DNA of 64,000 bases, taken from NCBI GenBank assembly GCA_000499405.2, contig HG738137.1, positions 17,878,581 to 17,942,580 on the forward strand, written 5' to 3'. Below are positions 1 to 12,340 of this stretch, piece by piece (the stretch's first letter is position 1; every line of letters begins with the position of its first letter). Source of the stretch: Onchocerca volvulus. Taxonomy: Eukaryota > Nematoda > Chromadorea > Rhabditida > Onchocercidae. The translations under genes were made by a program, and so were the position numbers. The notes under the pieces were generated by a model, which was not told where the DNA came from, did not search any database, and saw only the letters and a program-made list of their open reading frames with translations.

Positions 1-1680
1 ATCAAATACAGTAGGCAATATTACAGCGCGATCAACGTTAAAATAAAAATGAAATATAAAAAAAAGGATTAGGAATATGAAGTGAAGGTTTCGTGTTGTC
101 GATGGAGAATAATAATGAAGATGTTATGGTCCAACAGACTGAATTAAGGAATATATATAGTAGTTTGAGTAGGACTGGCATATTACAACGGATGATTTTA
201 ATTAAATTAAATCAGGAGATGATTTAAGATATAATTAAATTAAGTGTGTAATTAGCACAAGACTGTAACAATTGGTATATTACTAGAAATGAATTTAAGA
301 TATAGTTATGCAATTAATCTAGCGCAATAATTATTAAAGCAAATTACCGAAAGAAAATTTAAGATAGAATTAATCAAATGTGTAATTGCTTAAATGTCGA
401 GAGAGCAAACATTTCGAATGTTTCGACACCAATATCTTTTAGTCTGATTTATCCCGGCTCGTGTCGGGAATTTGGGGGTATTCAATTGGGCGACGATTGT
501 GAAGAGGGGGTAAAATAAATATTTATCCAACACAATAGGCAATATCACAGAACAATCAACGTGAATAAAATGAGATATAAAAAGGGAGGTTAGGAGTATA
601 AAAATGAAGATTTCGTTGTCGATGGAAATTGTTGAAGATGTCGAAGATGTTGAAGATTTGAAGATATTTTTTCAGACTGAATTAAGGAATATATATAGTA
701 GTTGTGAGTAGGAGTGGCATATTACAATAATCAAAAATTTCGATTTAGTGTAAGAAATATAATTAACTAAATGTGTAATTAGCACAAGATTGTAACAATA
801 GATGGATTGCCGGAAATGACCTTAAGATATAATTGGACTGTGTTTATAAGATTTTTACAATTGATAGATTATCGGAAATGACTTCAAGATATAGTTAGAT
901 TGAGTAAGAATTTAACAATTGATAAATTACAGGAAATGACTTTAAGATATAGTTAAATTGAGTTTGTAAGATTTTAACAATTGATAGATTACAGGAAATG
1001 ACTTTAAGACACAATTACACACTTAATCTAGCGCAAAGATTATTAAAACAATTGCCCGAAAGAAATTTTAAGATAGAATTAATCAAATCTCTAATTGCTT
1101 AAATTTTGAGAGCGCAAACATTTGGAATGTTTCGATAGCTCGTAGCACAAAAAATTTTGCTGGGAATTGTAGAAATTTCTTAGGAAATATGTTAGGAAAA
1201 GCTTTGCTATGATCAATTTGGGTAATTAAACGACTAATGTAGAAGAATCGATAGTGAACACTTTATTTAGTATCAATTACAGAAATAGTCAGTTAATAGA
1301 AATAAATAATATTTAAGCGCGATCAGCTGAATAAAATGAAAAAAAAAAAAAGTTTTTAAAAGAAGAAACAGGAGCGAAATGGTAGAAACAGAATAGAAAT
1401 AGAGAGATGGAGTAAAAAGCAACAGAGTAGAAACGACCGTCGAATTCAGAGGAAGAAAATATTGTACAATATAATGAATAAACTAAATGGTGGAGTATAA
1501 ATGGCAGTTGGGAATGGGAATGGTATCGGATAGATTACAACGATTACAAAAGAAATTGATACGATTGTCGGAAGTAAATTTAAGACATAATTAAATATCT
1601 AGACACTTAAAAGATGTAATTAATTAAATGTCTAGACAGCTGACATTCCGAATTTTTCGGCAATCCTATTCTTACCAGTA
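1..1680. repeat. Degenerate three-copy long repeat (about 0.5-0.6 kb unit)
   Basis: Three diverged copies of the same long unit follow one another, roughly 1-460, 525-1140 and 1300-1680. Shared landmarks in copies 1 and 2 are the 'caggcaatat' type opening, a segment reading TGAATTAAGGAATATATATA (about 145 and 680), and a closing segment with GAATGTTTCGA (about 415 and 1125). Copy 3 keeps the 'GCGCGATCA' opening and the AAGATATAATTAAA-like end but is more eroded. No long open frame is kept in it. It is intergenic and could be a decayed satellite or an old non-autonomous element; no terminal inverted repeats were seen. Confidence 0.6.
790..1015. repeat. Nested tandem repeat, about 60-bp unit
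   Basis: Inside the second long copy, a unit of about 57-63 bp beginning GGAAATGACTTTAAGATATA and ending in CAATTGATAGATTACA recurs about three and a half times in direct orientation. Copies differ by scattered substitutions and small indels. No coding potential. Confidence 0.7.
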
Positions 1681-4380
1681 TGATAAAGCAGAAGTTCTTT
1701 CTTTTCAAATAATATGCTTTTTATTCCTAATATTCAGAAAAAAAACCTACGAAATCAATCTTTTAAATTTGATAACTTTTTATATTTCGAAGCATTGTTG
1801 TAAAAATAGATTTATGATTATTATTTAACAATTTAGATAAATTGATCTGTTAGTGAAGAGAAATGTGACGGTCAGTTGAATTTTTACTGATTTATAACCG
1901 GTTGCTTTATTGCACTTGTACTTCCATCAATAATTTCTCGCAGTGTAATAAATCCTTCATTTATTTTTCAAATTTTAAAGCGAAAGCAGGATGAAGGAGA
2001 GATAATGTAAGTGGAATAAATGGAAGTGTGGAATGATAAAATATGAATTATATGTGAACTGATGAAATATAAAAAAATGATAAAATACAAATTAAATTTG
2101 TGGAATGAAATCATTTGCCGTTATTCTTCTATTAAATGAAAAATGAAGCATTTCAAATCAAAGCAGCAACGCTATTCAAGTTAGAAATATCTATAAGCTT
2201 GGATTTATAATCAACTTTTCAGACAAGAATCAATAAAATGCCATTGTTTACTTTTGACATGCTTTCGAAAGCTTTTTTCTATTTCCCGTTAATATTTACA
2301 GCGATTAAAGATAATGCTATTTCGATTTTAAATGGTTTAAAACTACCGAACTTTAAAAACAATAAATTTATAATTTATTTTTTCCAAGGAAAAACTTTTT
2401 TCTTAAGTTTTCAGCGGGGAAATTTCTTTTTTAGAAGTTCGAATGAACAAATAACATAAAGTTTTACAACATTTCTACTATGTTTAAGCATAAATGTTAT
2501 GTTATTATTGTTTAGCTACGAAACTGATACCCAACTTTTTCTTTTAAATTTTTAAAAAATAATTCATTTGAAATTCTTGTGGAGATAAATTTCACAGCAA
2601 AACAGTAAAATTCGCAGATTCGATTCGACAGCAAAATTCGATTTTGAAATTTCTCAAATCAGAAAGATCGTGATCACCGAAATACACCAAATTGTATTTT
2701 CCAAATAAAAAAGAAAACACACGAGATTACAGTAATGAAAGAGAAATAATATTTTGTGGTTAATTGTAAATTTAGTCTGGTAATAGAATTTAAATTTAAT
2801 CTGATGATAGAATTTTTCACAAAACTAAAGAGCATTTTATTTAAATTAGAATTCTCATACAGAATTTGTCTCACTTAAATTAAATTTTACTGTACTTATT
2901 GCATTGTCATAATACCTTTCCATTTCTTTCTTTTGATTTCGAAATTTCATCAAGATATTCCTCGGTGGCGTATCAAAATATATTGTGAAGATCTTCATTT
3001 AACTTTTCAGTCAAATTTATCAATTTATTTTTTCTTTAAAACCATACTTGAGGAAGTCATTGATAGATCATGGATACGATATTGTTTTAAACAAACTGTT
3101 GTCTTAGTGACTATATGCATTAGTTTTCTAAAGAAGTTTTAGAAATTCACAAAGATAGCCATTCAAGTTTTCACATAACTTTATGTAATTTCATATAAAT
3201 TGATTTTTTGGCTAAGTTATTGATAAAAATTCAATACTGATAATAGATATGTTGTGTGATTGAGAGTTAAAATGGATTAGAATCCGATAACTCATGCATA
3301 GACTTATCTGTACAGAACATTACAATAGCAAAGTATCGACGATATCAAGTATCAATGATAGTTATTTAATGTGCATTTGCGTGATATTTTGCTGAAATCA
3401 AAAACAAAGAATCATGAACCATGTATGATTTTCGGATTTTCTCCTGGGCGAAGTGAATCTGATCGGGACTTTGCAGAATTTCGAGAACTTTAAGCAACAA
3501 AAACTTGATTTTCTATCATATACCATAATTTTAGGTTGCTGATCCACGGACAAGCATGGGAGTCACTTGCTTTTGAAAAAAGTAAATATCATAGGTGTTT
3601 TGGCATGTGAGAAATTTATTTACGATTAGAATTACATGCTATTTGTCAGAAACGGAAAAAACTGCTCTTGGAGTTGGTTAAAGATCAGAAGTCAGGAAAC
3701 AAGAGTAGATTAGAGACTGAGAAGCAAAGAAAAGTCAAAGGTTAATTGGAGAAGTGAAAGGAATATGTTTCCTGTTTATTTAGCACTGACGAGATAAACA
3801 CCTGAGGCAGAACCTGATAACAATGGAGCATAACAAGTACTTATGGCTGATAAAAGGAACCTAAATAAATTGAAGAAATGTCTGATAGTAAGTTAATGAG
3901 AGTCGAATTGATAAAAGATAACGTAAAAACACTGGTGATATTTTCAATAAAACTTTATATATTTGTGTCTTAATTATGGAAGATGCAGAAGATCATCGGA
4001 TATATTTGATACTCTCAGACAGATGCTCTTCGTCAAACGATATCAATCCGTCTGCTGCTGTAACAATGTAACCAAATTGATTATTATGTGGCAGTGAGAT
4101 TCTGATTCTCAGAGCGATTCAGAATCTTTTCAAAAGTAGCGATGTTGATCGTTCAGTATCTTTTTGATAATGAAATAGTCACTCGACTTTTTTCAAAAAT
4201 AATGATTTGTTCATTCGGCATCTTAGATCACTTTTCTTTCAAATCCAAATGCTTGATATTTTTTTTGATAATTGTTCAATATTTCGTTACTAAAGTTGAA
4301 TCATTGAAAAATGCTCAAAATTGGAAGGATTCAAAAAATGAAATATATCAGTCTTTCCGATCATCATCAAATAAAAGTGA
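1681..4380. other. Intergenic, no supported gene
   Basis: AT-rich sequence with only short open frames that lack homology, splice structure or worm-like codon use. Nothing recognised apart from poly-A/T tracts. Confidence 0.5.
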
Positions 4381-4434
4381 ATCATTCGATGACAGTAAAA
4401 AGAATCTATCGGTCATGCTGAAATTTTGTCACAG

Positions 4435-4695
4435 TGATTTGTATGATTACTTTAGAAATATGAAATAATCTCTATGTCCATTCTCATTCGATTCATCCAT
4501 CAATTTCTGGAAGAATTCTGAAATGATCATTGGCCAATCGTGATACCCTGAGGGGAATCTATAAATCGTTTTGAAATTTCCTCAAAACAATTTGAATAAT
4601 TACTTTCTTTTTAATCACTCTTTGGATAAATCGCTTGTTCGCTCTCACTCAATCCATCGATCATCCTCTGGAAAGATCCTGAAATGATATCCATC
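4435..4695. repeat. Diverged direct duplication, about 160-bp period
   Basis: The stretch around 4470-4530 (CATTCTCATTCGATTCATCC to TCTGAAATGATCAT) recurs at about 4635-4692 with substitutions (CGCTCTCACTCAATCCATCG to CCTGAAATGATATC). It is an old local tandem duplication without coding content. Confidence 0.5.
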
Positions 4696-4699
4696 GAGA

Positions 4700-5190
4700 T
4701 CAGGGTGAAAACAGAGAGGAGGAAGAAGCAAAGGACGATTGTGTTAGCGGAAGAGGAAGCCATCCATCAATCGCCCTCTTCTCCCCCGACACGACGCGGC
4801 TGCTACTGCTGCTGCTCCTGCGGTGCGTCGTCGTTCTCGTCCGTCCCGACCCGACGACCTTTCCCCTCCCCCGTTCATCGATAATATCAGGCGTGCAGGT
4901 GGCTCTCATTCCCTTTGCTCCCTTTCTCACCGCTTCTTCATCGATCCACATCCCCATATTACACCCATTCTTCCTCTTCTACTTTCCTGTCTCTGAGAAT
5001 TATCGATCGATTTGCTGATGTATTGGATGCATCTCTTCCCATCTCATCTATCCATCGATCCATTTCACTTGATTGATAGGTCGACCGTGACCTCTTCATG
5101 TCATTCCTCCCGTCCCAAACGAGTATCACTTATATATCGATCGATTATCGTCCGTTCTCCCGCCTGTCGGTGTTTATAATCATTCGCACT
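4700..5190. promoter_or_regulatory. GC-richer block, possible promoter region
   Basis: This block is clearly richer in G and C than its surroundings. It contains pyrimidine-rich tracts, clusters of ATCGATCGAT-like words and a TATATATCGATCGATT stretch near 5135. It lies 0.6-1.1 kb upstream of the BED-finger gene, so a core promoter or 5' exon is plausible. The open frames over it on both strands are compositional and are not called as genes. Confidence 0.3.
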
Positions 5191-5821
5191 TCACTTTTAT
5201 GTCATTAAGTTTAGTTTTGAATGTTAGCTTGTTTCATAATGACCTATAATGGCGCTAAGAATTTTTAGAGACATGACATTGAGGGACTGACTTTTCGATG
5301 ATATCAGAATTATTTTAATTTTTCGATTAAACGACGAATAATGTAGGAATCTTTCAATATATCTGAGACTGACAGCAACTCTGAGAAATATGGTATTTTT
5401 TTAATATCAATATTTTGTAGATAGTAAATTTCCGGAAAATACTTTCGGGAAGTGAATCGATTAAAGATTCAACTTATCCGTCTAAATATTCGACATATAA
5501 TCTAATGTCATATTCTTAATATCATTTAAGTAATTTCTGATGTAGAGCGGAGTTTTGTTTCGATAACCTAACGGTATTTTGGAAGAATTTTCGTTATATT
5601 AACTTCACAAATCTTAGATTTTACATATTCGTGAATTTAATATCATCTTAATACTGTTTGTAAGCTTTAGTAATCCATGGAATCAGTTGATTTGTTTGAC
5701 GATAAATTTGAATCTATCTATATCCGTTTGACGGTAAATTTGAATTTTTCCCAGATTTTGGACCTATTCCTCAACCGCTTTCCGGACAAATTATTTGCAC
5801 TGTTATTATTCGATATTAAAA

Positions 5822-8800
5822 ATGTTGGATTTTAAGGAAGGGATGGACGAAGAACCGTCATCATCATCAGAAAACCCAAACTCAAGCGGTACGATATGCT
5901 CGGAAGAAATAGCACCAGCAATTCTTAGTACAAGTGGTACTTGGTTACGTCTTTCCATGCCATATTTCCCAAAGAAAAGCGTAGTTTGGCGTTATTTCGA
6001 TCTCTACGAATCAGATGGATATAGTCGAGCTGATACAGAAAGGATCGTCAAGTGTCGTCTGATAACTTGTATGCGGAAAGAATTACGTTTGGATGCTCAA
6101 TCATCTACTAAGGGAATGTGGGAACATTTACGTAACAAGCATCCCGATGAGGCGCTAAAATGTGAAAATGGCTCAATAGCTCCGCAAGAAGAACGTAAGC
6201 CATCTTTTTTTTTGTCAAAATTTCTGAAGAAAACATTGTTATTTACATATTAAATATACAAAAGGCATTTAGTACTTGGTGTGTTAGTGACCTATGACTT
6301 TTTTTGTCAAAAAAAAGAAAAATCATGACATAGGTATTATATTTGTCGAGCAAAAAAGGTTCAGTGTGGTAAATGTAAAAGATATGGTTCTCATATAATT
6401 CAAGTTATTAATTTTTTTTTTTTACAATTAGTTTGTCAATTGCATTTCTATTGATAATTTACTAATATATTTGTTTCTTGCAGCAAGTAATACAGGAGCG
6501 ATGGAAAGCGCAGCAGCTACAAATCAGCAAATTTTTGTTGCTCCGAATCCTCCTGTATCTGATGTTTATGCACCGTATTCCTCATTAGCTTATGAGAAAA
6601 AGTATGAAACAATTCATCGATTGATTGGAAAGTTATTAGCAAGTATGCAGAAATGTCAAGACCGAGTGCATATTAGTGAACAGTACACCTTACTTTCATT
6701 TGCTGATTACGCTCGGTTGCTCAGTAAGTCTTCGTGTTATTTTCAAAATAGTTTATCTCCATTATATCATTACCAGCAATTCACTTTGTTAAAAAAATAT
6801 AGACGAGTTATCAAAAAGCTCGGGAGAATCTTTTTACTTCATGTTAGATTGCCTTATTTTTTCAATCTGAGCAGTTCTGTTCCATTGTCATGAGTTAATC
6901 CAGTTTTTTGTGATTTGGATAACTTTTTTTACATAAGATATTTCTTCAACTACAGTTAGTAAGTTATTGCTTTCACAACATTTCGAGGAATTAATGATTA
7001 AGAGATGTGAGTTGTTTTTTATGGATAGTGATATGAATGAATTTTGTGTTTTCATATGAATTCCAATTCATATCAAAGTTTTACGATTATAGCGACAAAA
7101 AGATAATATCCACATACATTGAAGTAAACATAATATAAGGAAATGGAGAAATTTTGGAGCTTTTATGGTTTCATTGGATTCTTCTTTTATAGGGCACTAT
7201 TTGCTTATATTGCTGGCGATATATTCGATTTTCTAACCTAGGGATTATTTCATTATACATTTATTTGCTACAAATTGTACCTCTTGTTTTGCAGCAAAAG
7301 CGAAAACGACAACACAATTCGTATGCCGCGACGCACCGATGATATTACCTGAGCCAGGAACAATAGTAATCTACGATAGTAAAGATAACAGCGACCTAGA
7401 CATAGATATGCTGCAGGTTAATTTTGCAGTAATTCAGCTATTATGATTTGAAATAACCTCTTTTTATCATTATTTTAATGATGTAAACTATTATAATTGA
7501 AAAGAACTGAGCATATTTTCATTAAATCGTGGTATGTATTCGATATTATAGGAAAGTTTTCAAATTCAAGATATACCACTTGATCTGTATGTCTTGAATC
7601 TGTACTACAAATATATTAGATGAATTTTATTACAGATGCGTGAGCATTTAAGGCAAGATGGTTATTCATTTGATAACAATGACAGCGGTTTATTGCCCGA
7701 TAATTTGTACATAACGCGATATTTCAATGGGAATGGAGACGATTTTGAGGATGGCCGAATCATGTATTTTTCTCATTTATGTGCTTTGTAAATTATGGAC
7801 TTTAACTTGAAGTTAGATAGTCATTTTTAGTATCGATAGCGGAATTTAAATCGATTAATCAGCACAACTAAATTTCAAAAGAAGTTATTAATAGTCTTAA
7901 CAAAAAATCCAATGAAATCGTGAAGTAGGAAGAGCGTTTCACGGGCCAATCATTGCAAGCTGTTTTCATGAAAATTAAATTTGCAGGCGTTACGAAGTTA
8001 CGACTACATTTGAAGATGCGGGTTATGTCCTATTCCATTATGTTAAGGGTACAAAATACGAAGTGGAATCAACAGGGAGTACCGACGAAATACCTGTTCA
8101 TTGTTATAAGCCAAAAGCTGGACGTTTGAGAAGAGTTGGTTTTCAACTTGTAGCCGTTAGTCGCTTTTTATCCATACTTTTAAAGAACTGTTTTTATCAT
8201 CCGTGTTTTTCAGCATTGTCAGCTAGTATAGTTAATGAAAAATGATATAATTTAAGGCGCACAATTGCTTTCGTGAAATGTTTGGTATATCTGTAAAAGA
8301 GATGATATGCTGTGAGAAAATGTTTCACTGAAATTGATGATATCCGTATATGTCAAGTGAAATTGTTAAGAAATTATTATATCAAATTTTGTTCTCTTTA
8401 TCTCAAGTATGCTTTTTAGATTGATGAAAACAGGAGGAAAACAGATATTTCATTGAATCGTGGATCACCAATTTCACAGCTACCAGTTAAAATTAAGCGA
8501 AACGAATTAGATGGGTTACAAGCAATCGCTGGATGTTTGCCACCGGGTTTCCAGACATTTCTAGACAAAATTAGGATGGAAACAGATAGAGATGAAAATC
8601 TTAATGGTATGGATTTGTCTTTTGAGGAAAATGTAGAGGCTATTGGAAGTGGATTGGACGATTCGCAAATTGAGGATAATTGCGTCGATATTGCTGGACT
8701 GTTGACATCATCTTATCCAAACAGAGATCTGAAACAAACACTGAGTGTACATGATGTGAAAACCGATACAAAAGTGGAAAAACGTGTTATGAATATTCTG

Positions 8801-9166
8801 AAAAAAGCAGTTCGTGATCAGCGTCGAAGTAAAGTTCATTATTTGGCCCGAAGAACGAAAAATGTGAATTGGGTGAAAGTTGCAGATCAGTTACAGAAAA
8901 AAGCGGTTATGATAGCTGCTGCGACGAGTAATGGTGATGCGATAGCGACAGGAAATGTGATAACGCATGAATTTGAGGAAGAAGAGGAAGAAGGACCTGA
9001 TTGCAATAATGATATTAATGATGATGGTGATGATGATGATAATAATAATGGTGATAATAACAACAATGTTAATGATGAACATGTGAATAATATTTCTCCA
9101 AACTACGATGATTCACCAAATTGTAATGCCCACTTGTCGAATACTTTGGATAATAGTGAGATTTAA
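5822..9166 (+). CDS. BED-type zinc-finger-like protein, six exons, about 590 aa
   Basis: Exons 5822-6194, 6484-6723, 7295-7416, 7636-7763, 7987-8149 and 8420-9166 join in phase into 590 codons. Residues about 52-107 look like a BED finger: an aromatic VVWRYF start, a Cys pair at 78 and 83, STKGMWEHL, then His 102 and His 107. The Cys pair is CX4C instead of the usual CX2C, so zinc binding is inferred. BED fingers bind DNA in chromatin proteins and domesticated transposases. The rest is not recognised; the middle has a conserved-looking block (TTTFEDAGYVLFHYVKG) and a basic stretch near the C-terminus. The tail is very rich in Asp and Asn, encoded by GAT/AAT repeats at 9000-9075. The ATG at 5822 is the first in frame. 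No transposase core was seen. An AATAAA lies near 9741. Confidence 0.7.
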
Positions 9167-10926
9167 ACATCTCTCTTCGTTATTCATAGAGGACATGTTG
9201 TAATATTATTCAGTTTATCGATAAGAAAGTTTTTTATGGATGAAATTGGTTAATGAGAGTTTCATCCGAATTATTTTTGGAAAGTTAGGTAATTTATTAC
9301 GTTTTTATTTTTTCATGTTTTTATTACGCTAATAGGTATATCGATATTGTATTCTCCTATCTTATAAGTATAATGAGTCACTTCCATTAAAATTAGTCTT
9401 CTGCAGGTATGGGATGCTACTAGTTAATAACATACTTCAAATTCCAGAATATTATAATTTTGACGAAGAATTCAATTAAAAATCATTATTGTGGTTAAAA
9501 TTAATCTTTCATTTATTCTATCCTCGGAGTTTGATTGATTTTTACGGACTACCGATAGCATCCAAATTGCTTGTAGTATGTTAGTATTTCAATGTCGATG
9601 ATTTCAAAATTGAATTAATTTCATTTTATTATAAAAGAGTTAGAGAAGGGAAAGTTTGAAAGCATTTATTGAAATCGATAAGATTGCTAGAAGTGCATTT
9701 TACGGATAACAACAAGTTGTAAATTTGTAAACAGGTCTCAAATAAAGTTAATATCATTTAATAACTTTATATTGAGAATATTTTGATTATTAACTTTATT
9801 TTTTTCTTCACATCATTTTATCATGTTGTTCGTTGACTTCGCCATAATCGCTTGACTCTCAGGGCATGTTTTTTATTATTAGTGAAATGCCAAAAATTCC
9901 AAGCTTGTTCAAGAATGTAAAATGCGCTTACTACATTTTTGAGGTTGGAGGTGATGATTGTTTCATTTCATACAGTGCAAATCTTGCATTTATTGTCGAT
10001 AAAACGTGTAAACTGTATATGTTGCTTCATAGAGTCCACTTTTCCCTGGAGTCCTATTTAATATTTACTGATGATGTTATATTTTAAATTATAACATTTT
10101 GAATATGCGTACTTCTCCAGTATATTATCTGTAGATAAAAATCATTCAACCCGCATTATCCCACGAAGTACGTTTGTTTGTTGGCTGTTTCTGACTGAGT
10201 TCGACATTTCCACTTTCACCATTATCCCTATCATTATTTTTGTTAACAAAGGTGAAATATTTTTGTAAAACAGGAAGGTATAAGAACTCTGTTTCTGTTA
10301 AATAGATAAGATGCATATTGTGCAACAGTCTTGTACGCATATTTGATAGTGTTGAGATTTTTAACTGTGCATTTTTGCCTATTCTTATTGGTCTCAGAAT
10401 TTTTATTTCGTATTTCTCTGCAGGTATTCAGGGAGGTTGTATACTCTCTGCCCTCATATCTTCGCAATGCAATGGACTGATCTCAACACCGGTGCCTATA
10501 TGGTATGACGGTCCACCAGTGATCTAATCTACAGGTTATAGTTTGGGCTCCTTCATTTTTCTCACGGACTGAACTAACTTCTTATCACTAAAATTGGAAA
10601 TTTATTTCACTTGGTCGGCAATGCCTACTGCGATCACAACTGTCATTTGCTATTCCGTTTTGTCCAGCATATTTGAGGAGTCAACTCCTTTATCTACAGG
10701 TTTATTTGATATTTTGTGCAAATATTTCGATTATCTCCCGTAAATGTCGATGGTTTACAAATGTCGCATAAAGTTATCGTGTTTGCAACAACTTTAGTCT
10801 TTTTTTTTTTTGTCCTTGTATTTCTTTTGTTGTATAGCGAGTCGGTCGTGGACTTTAGCAATGAGACCACTTCCTATTTTGTTGTGGAAATAAAAGTTAA
10901 TTTTATTCAATGATAAAGCGTGTTGT
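9167..10926. other. 3' UTR and intergenic region
   Basis: Begins with the probable 3' UTR of the BED-finger gene (AATAAA near 9741). A slightly GC-richer island at about 10420-10530, bounded by CTGCAG and CTACAG, looks exon-like but has no long frame in keeping with neighbouring signals. Nothing else recognised. Confidence 0.4.
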
Positions 10927-11269
10927 TTAGCTACATCTTAAAGTATTTTTCATAGGAATCCGAACAGTTTCATGTTTTTTTTCTGGCCGAGATTTTCCTC
11001 TCTGTAATAGCTGTTCAATCTGCATCGCTAACGATTCAAATTGACTCAGGACAATGAATGATTTTAGCAATTTATATTTGTTCAAACATATCCATAATTT
11101 TGGTATGATCCAAATTCTTCTTGACATCATTAGCAATATTAAACACCTGTTCTAACAAGATAAAGGATAATGCGATTTCAAAGAGATGAGTTCGCACAAC
11201 ACCCCCTGAAGATTTTTCTTCCAATCCATCAGGAATTAAAAGCAAGATCTTCGACAAACGAGCCATCAT
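10927..11269 (-). CDS. Possible small gene, about 99 aa, unrecognised
   Basis: On the minus strand an ATG at 11269 opens a frame to 11088. A 43-bp intron (11087-11045, GT at the donor, CCTGAG at the acceptor) joins it in phase to 11044-10927, giving 99 residues. The product would have an N-terminal hydrophobic or amphipathic part (LSKILLLIP, FEIALSFILLEQ) and a helix-forming, basic C-terminal part (QFESLAMQIEQLLQRGKSRP). I do not recognise it. It lies about 1 kb downstream of OGG1 on the same strand and could be a downstream transcript. The call rests only on length and phase and may be chance. Confidence 0.25.
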
Positions 11270-12340
11270 GGACAGAAATCTCGAAGTATTCCCAGTTTAT
11301 AATTTAGGAAGCTCGAAATAGTGATGCAGAAAGCAAAAAGTCTTACAGTATCCTATTTTGCAAGCTATTGCTTTCAATTCTGATGTTTTATCTTTCGTTT
11401 TTTATGTTGCTTTTTTTACTAAGTTTTTTCCGGTTTTCGTGCGGAAATAACGTAAAATGTCTCGCTTAGTCTTTCCTCATACAGTTCAAACAAAAAATCG
11501 TTATTACAGCATTACAGCACACATATGAAGAAATTCAAATATGCGCGGATGAAATTATCGGAAAAAGCCTTAATCTAGATCACTTCAGCTCATTTTAATT
11601 CTTTCTTATATTACCAGCTTTGAAAAAATATTGGTTTTGGAAATAACCGAAAATCAAAAAATTCTGAATAAGGTAAGTAACACTAATTTGCCTTTAAATT
11701 ATTAAGATAATGATTTGTGATGTTAAAAGTTGTACATACATAATGCACTACTAAGTCAGACCAGAAATGTATAGTCCCAACATTAATAATGATCTCTTCT
11801 GATTAGTCAATATAGTTAGTCACTGAAACGCTATTTTTAAAACTAAGCTGTTATTAATTTAAAAAGACAAAGAGAAACGACTAGAATGAAAGCTGTCAGA
11901 GACGAAAACCGTTTGTCTCCTCAAACACAACAGAAATGACTATTAAGTCGAGATATTAGATTTTCAAAAAAATCGCCGGAAAAAAACTGACGACTGAGAA
12001 TGACTAAATCTGAGATCAGCTAAATGAATTCCTACAGATGTGATTCACTGTCTTGATGAATTTGATCTATTTCTGACCACTGTGTTTTTATCAGATAGTA
12101 ATTTTTTAAATCTCATTTTTAAGTTACATAATGAACCATATTGTGAAAATATTAGACGAACTAATTCAGAAAGCTTCCAAATTTTTCAGAATGGAACTTA
12201 ATTTGTTACTAATGTAGATGCTGAACCTCAGCTATTCGCTTCATTTTGTTGGAAATGAATGAAATATGTTTATATTTTGGATAGTAGTAAAAATATATTG
12301 TTTTTAATAAATTAATAACAACTGTTCAGTGCTGATTCTG
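11270..12340. other. Intergenic, no supported gene
   Basis: AT-rich sequence downstream of OGG1 with no convincing frame, RNA gene or repeat. Confidence 0.5.

Noticed and set aside
4142..4468. Open frame of 108 codons on the plus strand
   Set aside because: AT-rich, no homology, no splice context, and the region looks like internally repeated sequence; chance frame more likely.
4684..4957. Overlapping Ser/Arg-rich frames on both strands
   Set aside because: Produced by the GC- and purine/pyrimidine-rich composition of the block; no domain.
8891..9082. Minus-strand Ile-rich frame
   Set aside because: Reverse of the GAT/AAT repeat that encodes the Asp/Asn tail of the BED-finger gene.
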